Shown here: one piece after another, positions 50,301-56,300 of the stretch | How the letters are laid out: the number at the start of each line of letters is the position of its first letter | Position numbering within the stretch: the stretch's first letter is position 1 | From: Heliocidaris tuberculata | Taxonomy: Eukaryota > Echinodermata > Echinoidea > Camarodonta > Echinometridae | Length of the DNA: 64,000 bases | Direction: 5' to 3' | Assembly: GCA_025618425.1 (NCBI GenBank) | Contig: CM046845.1 | Location: forward strand, 31,803,899 to 31,867,898 | Program-made: the position numbers and the translations under genes | The notes under the pieces: generated by a model | Told to the model about the DNA's origin: nothing | Seen by the model: the letters and a program-made list of their open reading frames with translations, nothing else | Database searches by the model: none

Positions 50301-53300
50301 AAAAACCTTGAAGAATTAAACATAAACAAAAAAGCACTTTCAGGGGCAAGGCTAGAATATTTTAAATGGGGGTGTCTGATAAACTTATCAAACAAGATTT
50401 GACCTTTGAGCAAATAGGTCCACACATTGCAAATTTGCTTACAAGTGTTTAAAAATAACCCTGATTAATAATTTAATGGATTGCCAAAATAGATTTGAAT
50501 TTGGGCAGGTGACACACCCTGCCAAGTCATTATAGCAATGCCCTGATTACATGCCCTTGTCTTGTCTTTCCTTTGATGCTCACAATCAAAGGAGCTGATT
50601 ATTAAAAAATAACTCTCAAAACCAACCTCCTTGTTTATCTTGATGACACCGTGGTTCTTGGCATAGCTATCAGAGGTAGGCACGGCAAAGATATAGGCAC
50701 TGTCCTCACTTGCTGACCAGTCTATCTTCTGACCGTTGCCTTGTGTGGTCAGTAGCATGTCTGTACTGGACACCCACACCCCAGCTGGACTGGCCAAACT
50801 CAGCTAAAGAGAGAAATGGTTTACAGACAACTAAAATGCCACATTTCTTATAGCCTGCTTAAACAATAAATGCATTAATGGTTATAACCAAAGAACTATC
50901 ATACGAGGCATAATTCTTTCTAGAATGTCATATGCTGTCATTAAAGAGAACATCCTTCCAGTTGTAACATATTACTGATACAAAATCTTTGACTATGGTA
51001 TTACAATTAACCACTTTCCAATCCAGTGTGCTACATGTATTTACAGCTTATGGCAAAGATATGGTGGCAACATACTGAAAGATGATATCATATCCCTATG
51101 AACTTTCAAAGTGATTTGGAAATCATTACCCTAGCTTACGCTCAAGCACCTGTTATCAGCACATGGTACATTTTAAGGAGTGAATCCTGTCGCATACCCA
51201 TCTAACACATGGGTCGAGAGAGACAACTGTATACAAAATACCTTGTCAAAGGACATAGGGACGGATAAGGATGTTAACCCTCTGCCTCTCGATTGTGCAT
51301 CAAGGGAATGAACAACTACTTCAACAAGGTAATCCTAAATTACATAAAAATGATACTTGTTCAGCAGTAACAACTCTTTTGAGCTATTACGTTTTGGAAG
51401 TTTCGTAGGAGAAAACCTTTCAAAACCTTTTAAAATCTTTTACGTACTGCATATCAAGACTAAGAATATTTGTGACAGTTTATTCCTTACCTTTGCTGAG
51501 ATTGTGTGGATGATGGAATCAATGTTAGTGACCAGTCCATCATATCCCACAGTCTCACTACTAGCATGCTTGCAGGGAAGGGTTATGAACCCACGGCCAC
51601 AGGGGTCAAAGGGGAATGCTTGACCCTGAATCAATACAAAAAGAAGAAAACTCTGGTAGAATACTTGTAGTCATTAAAACTGAAGACTTGCTCCGGTGTA
51701 TCAAATTCACAGACACATCCGAGACTATGATCCTAAACTGCCACCCTTGGAAAACCACCCCTTTATTAAAATTACCTCCTCGACAACTAACCTGCTCCCC
51801 CTTCCCGAGAAGCTACCCCCAAGGTCAATGTACCCCTAGAAAAACTAACCCCTCACAATATTACCATCTGAAAAGTATATAAAGGCATTATACTAAATAC
51901 TTTGTGGATAACAGGACTGGATTGGATAACTACTCCTTGGTATAATTTACACATGGTAGAGTCACTGGGGGAATCTTGCAATCCAAGCTTTGTAATAATT
52001 TGATTTTTGTGAAAGCAGAAAACTCATAGAAGCAGACTGATGAAAGTTTAATGAAATTAGAAAAGCAATTTAAAGAAAGTTTAGGATTTTTAAGACGTTG
52101 TAATCACTATACATATGGGAATTTCTAATTCGGTATGGTCACTGTGAAGTGGCGGCGGACAACTTTCCCATTCGCTCCAACACACAAACTAACTAAAATG
52201 TCAATTTTTCAAATGTATAACTCAGGAGGATCTTTTTCTCTTTGGAGGACCTATAACATTTTGCTATCTACAGTATATTTTGAGTACTGCCCTGAGGGAA
52301 AAGGCACTTCGGAGAAAACCAAAATTAAATGATATTTTGGTGTACGACAAATGGGAGAGTTGAATACGTCACAATCGATTCACCATATTGCCAATTTGAG
52401 ATTCGCATAGATGTAGTGATCTTATTTTTCAAACATTCATAACTCTCTTATTCTTTTTCCAATTTCTTTCAAACTTTCACCATCCTGTTTCTCTTCTTCA
52501 TCTCCTTTTACACAAATCAGCTTTTTTTTTTAAAAATAAAGGTTCGATTGCCCTTTAAGGAGGTAGGTGTCAAGGCGGCACTTGTCCTGCTGTGCAGGAG
52601 TACATTTCTAGGGAGAGGGCATCTCTGTTCTAAAGATATTTTCGGGGGGGGGGGGGGTTATATCCCAGGGGAATGTGAATAATCTACTTAAAACCATAGC
52701 TTTTTACAATATGAATTCCTGTTCCAGTCTAGACTGGTTGGTACAAGTTTACTGGTATGTTTTCTTAATCCTTCACATAAAGTACTCTACATGGACATGT
52801 ACCAGCAATTTCTTTTAATGAATTTACAATAAAAGCCTTTAAGGCCACCGCACACCTTACGATCAGTCTGCGATCCGATTTGTGAAATAAATCGCTATGG
52901 CATTAAATATTGGCATTTTAACAAATGAAATCTACCCTATTCACGTTCTTAAAAGTAATATGAATACTAAACATAGGGTTTTGGTGAGCTGTCAGCTTTT
53001 TACAGGGAATAAGGGCAGAACAAGTTTCAAATCGTAGGCAGTCGTGCGATTTTTGTGACGTCACTACGACTCGGAGCTGATTTGGCCATTACACCAACTA
53101 GAAAACTCGGCAAAGGCCGTATTATCGATTTTACTATCTGTATGACTATTCAGACCTCAATCAAAAATATTCTTCGTTTTTAAATGATTTGTCAAATGAT
53201 ATTACATTTTCTTCTGAAATCGGATTGCAGACCGATCGTAAGGTGTGCGGTGGCCTTTAGTCAAACCAGTATTAATCATTATACTGAAAAGTACACATCT

Positions 53301-56300
53301 TGAATACAAACATTTCAAATTGAACTATTCATTGCTTTACTCTTTTCTTTTCTTTTTAATAACAATGGTCTGTAGCATAATGAATCTCTATCATTCAGAA
53401 AGATCCCTACATTTTAAAACTTGACCCATTATCTATATATTTGGGAGACAGAAAGTGATCCCCTTGTTCATTAAAGTATTTACATGTATGAAAGATTGGA
53501 GTACTGCATACAGAAATAATGTAAAATGTAGGTTTAACATAAAAAATATAACACGAGTAAAAACCACTAACATTATGATTTGAATTTCAAATTGCAGAAA
53601 GTCTATCACCAATTTTTGTTTATAAAATTCAATTTTGGAAGATTTTTATCATCCACACTATTCTTTGTCTAAATTTAGCTGATCTTTTCAAAATGCAACA
53701 CAACTTGTTCTCCTTCAAAATTGTGTACCAAAAGTCTACCATCCATATTTTTACTTTCTAATACACCATAAATCTTGGAGGGAATCGACTTTATGATTCC
53801 TCTTTGTTATGTCCAGATAACAGATGTGCATTTTATTAGCTTTTGAATTTTATAGGGTGTAAAGAAAATTGAGGTCATGCTTAGTCTTTGGTTTCTCATT
53901 TTCTTTCAGCTAAAATATAATCCGCTCTCCCAAAGGTACACCCCAAACACATGACACAGCATTTAAATAAGCCTCTTAAATCAGAATGCTAATAAATGCT
54001 AAACCTACAATTCAGACTGAAGGTACTCTGTAACATTTTACAGCATAAATTATCAAAGTTGTGCATGAAATCTATACAAACGACTGAAAAAATTTTAAGT
54101 TTTAGGCAAAATGATCATCAGACAGTGTGCTTAAAGAGAAATTTCCTATTTTTCATTGTATTTTTTAATGTGCTACATCATACTTTCACATCTGAAATTT
54201 CCACAAACTTGTATTATAGGGACAAATTTCAATCATGTATCTATCTATGTTATAATGCTGTTCATAATACTTTCAATTTATTTGGGGTCTTAGCCATCAC
54301 CTAACAACATACATCAAATACATGTAGTACGTAGTATGAGTCATTCCCAAACCATGAAAGGAGTAATGAACAAAGAGTCCAAAATGGTGTAGGAAGCACA
54401 GATCATATGCAAGTATCTTTGAGTGAAATATTTCTCACAAAAACAAAATATGAAGAGAATTATAGCACATTTTGTTCCCAGTATTCTTGTACACTTTAAA
54501 GGGTACGATTACCCCAAAATATTTTGCTTTGTATGTTAGGGGTTCCATGTCGCCATACACGGAGTCATATTGGTAGCAATGTTTTTGTGTACTGGTATGT
54601 GCTACAAGTGAAAATGAGTACTGTCCATAATGCAATTCCCCCACATTTACCCGTTCATGAGAGGAATTATTTAAGGGCTAAATTGATCACAATTGTTCTT
54701 CAAATTGGCAACAATAATATTTTTCTTTAAATGCTACACGGTTCTTATGAAATATAATGCATTGACAACAACATACATGGTAATAAATTTTGTCGAAAAG
54801 TTGAAACTAGCACATCAATGATGTGGCGCTCATCCGGCATCCAGCAAAGAAATTCACGCAATTTGTACTTTGAACTGAGTTGAGACTGTAATGAATACAC
54901 GAAATGTATATGTATTGGTTAAATGCATGTACAGATGATGAAGTGCCTATTGCAAATGTGGCTAAATGTGGTGTTGGAAAGAGACAGTGACATGTAGATA
55001 TGAATGAAAGTCTGGAAATTCACAATCAACTCAAGTTGCACGACTCCAGGTAAATTGTAATAGTTTTACTGGGTGAAAGAGAAACTTGAAATAAAGCATA
55101 ATTTTGCATAAATTAGCATAAATAGTTTTCTAGACAAAATTTCAAAATTCTGTGTAGAAGTTCAATGAACCTCATGAAAGTCTTTAAGATGGAACAAAAA
55201 AAAATCAAAATCGGTCAATAAATGAGGAAAAAGCAATTTTCGTGATTTTTAACATAAATTTCGCATAAATTAGCATGAATAATTTTCTAGACAAAATTTC
55301 AAAATTCTGTGAAGAAGTTCAATGAACCTCATGAAAGTCTTTAAGATGGAACAAAAAAAATCAAAATCGGTCAATAAATGAGGAAGAAGCAATTTTCGTG
55401 ATTTTTAATTAATTTCGCATAAATTAGCATAAATAATTTTCTAGACAAAATTTCAAAATTCTGTGTAGAAATTCAATGAACCTCGTGAAAGTCTTTAAGA
55501 TGGAACAAAAAAAATCAAAATCGGTCAATAAATGAAGAAGAAGCGATTTTCGAAAAATGCGCATAAATTAGCATATTTAATGAGTTTCAAAATTCTGTGT
55601 AGAAGTTTCGAATCCCCCACCTAGTGCTATCATATAAAGCAAACGGAATTAAAATCGGGTAAGAAATGGCGAAGAAGAAGCATTTTGAAATTGTGGACGG
55701 ACGTGACGAAGGACGGACGGACGGACAGACGGACGGACGGACGACGGACGACGGACGCCTCGCCATGGCATAAGTTTTGCAAATTTAAGAATTTTAAAGC
55801 TTATTCTCCTTTTGAACTTTCTAGCATCAAATGCAATATGGTCATTCCAGAAAAATGGAAACAGTGTGTGCAGAAATGTTTTGCTCTTTCCACACATGCC
55901 TCTAGCATATTTTTTTAAGGGCTCTGAATCAAAAGTTATTGAGCCAATCTACAAACTGTGGTCAATTGTCTCGAAAGGGTTAACAAATGTTTCAACACAT
56001 GCTCTGGAATGTTTAAAGGATAATGTTGTTAGATATTATAAGTATTTTGTTGTATCTAAAAAGGCTTTTAGTCCTAATATCTCACATGTGAGTTACCTTC
56101 CTGAGGTTTAGGGTTCTTTCAAAATTTAAAAATAGACTGGTGTTGGCTTGCAAATGTCTGAAACTATCTATAATGGTTTGAAAGCAAATAAGAGTTAACA
56201 CGGTAATCTGCTTATCAATGGCATGAGTTAGCTAATCTGAATGGATTTTTCACTTCGTTACACCAGGCATGACATACATATCTGGAGCCAACTCAAATGA

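Noticed and set aside
51240..51335. Possible extra FCSK exon between exons 4 and 5 ([18 protein letters not shown] minus frame)
   Set aside because: Exons 4 and 5 already join in phase with sequence that matches the family; an insertion here has no counterpart.
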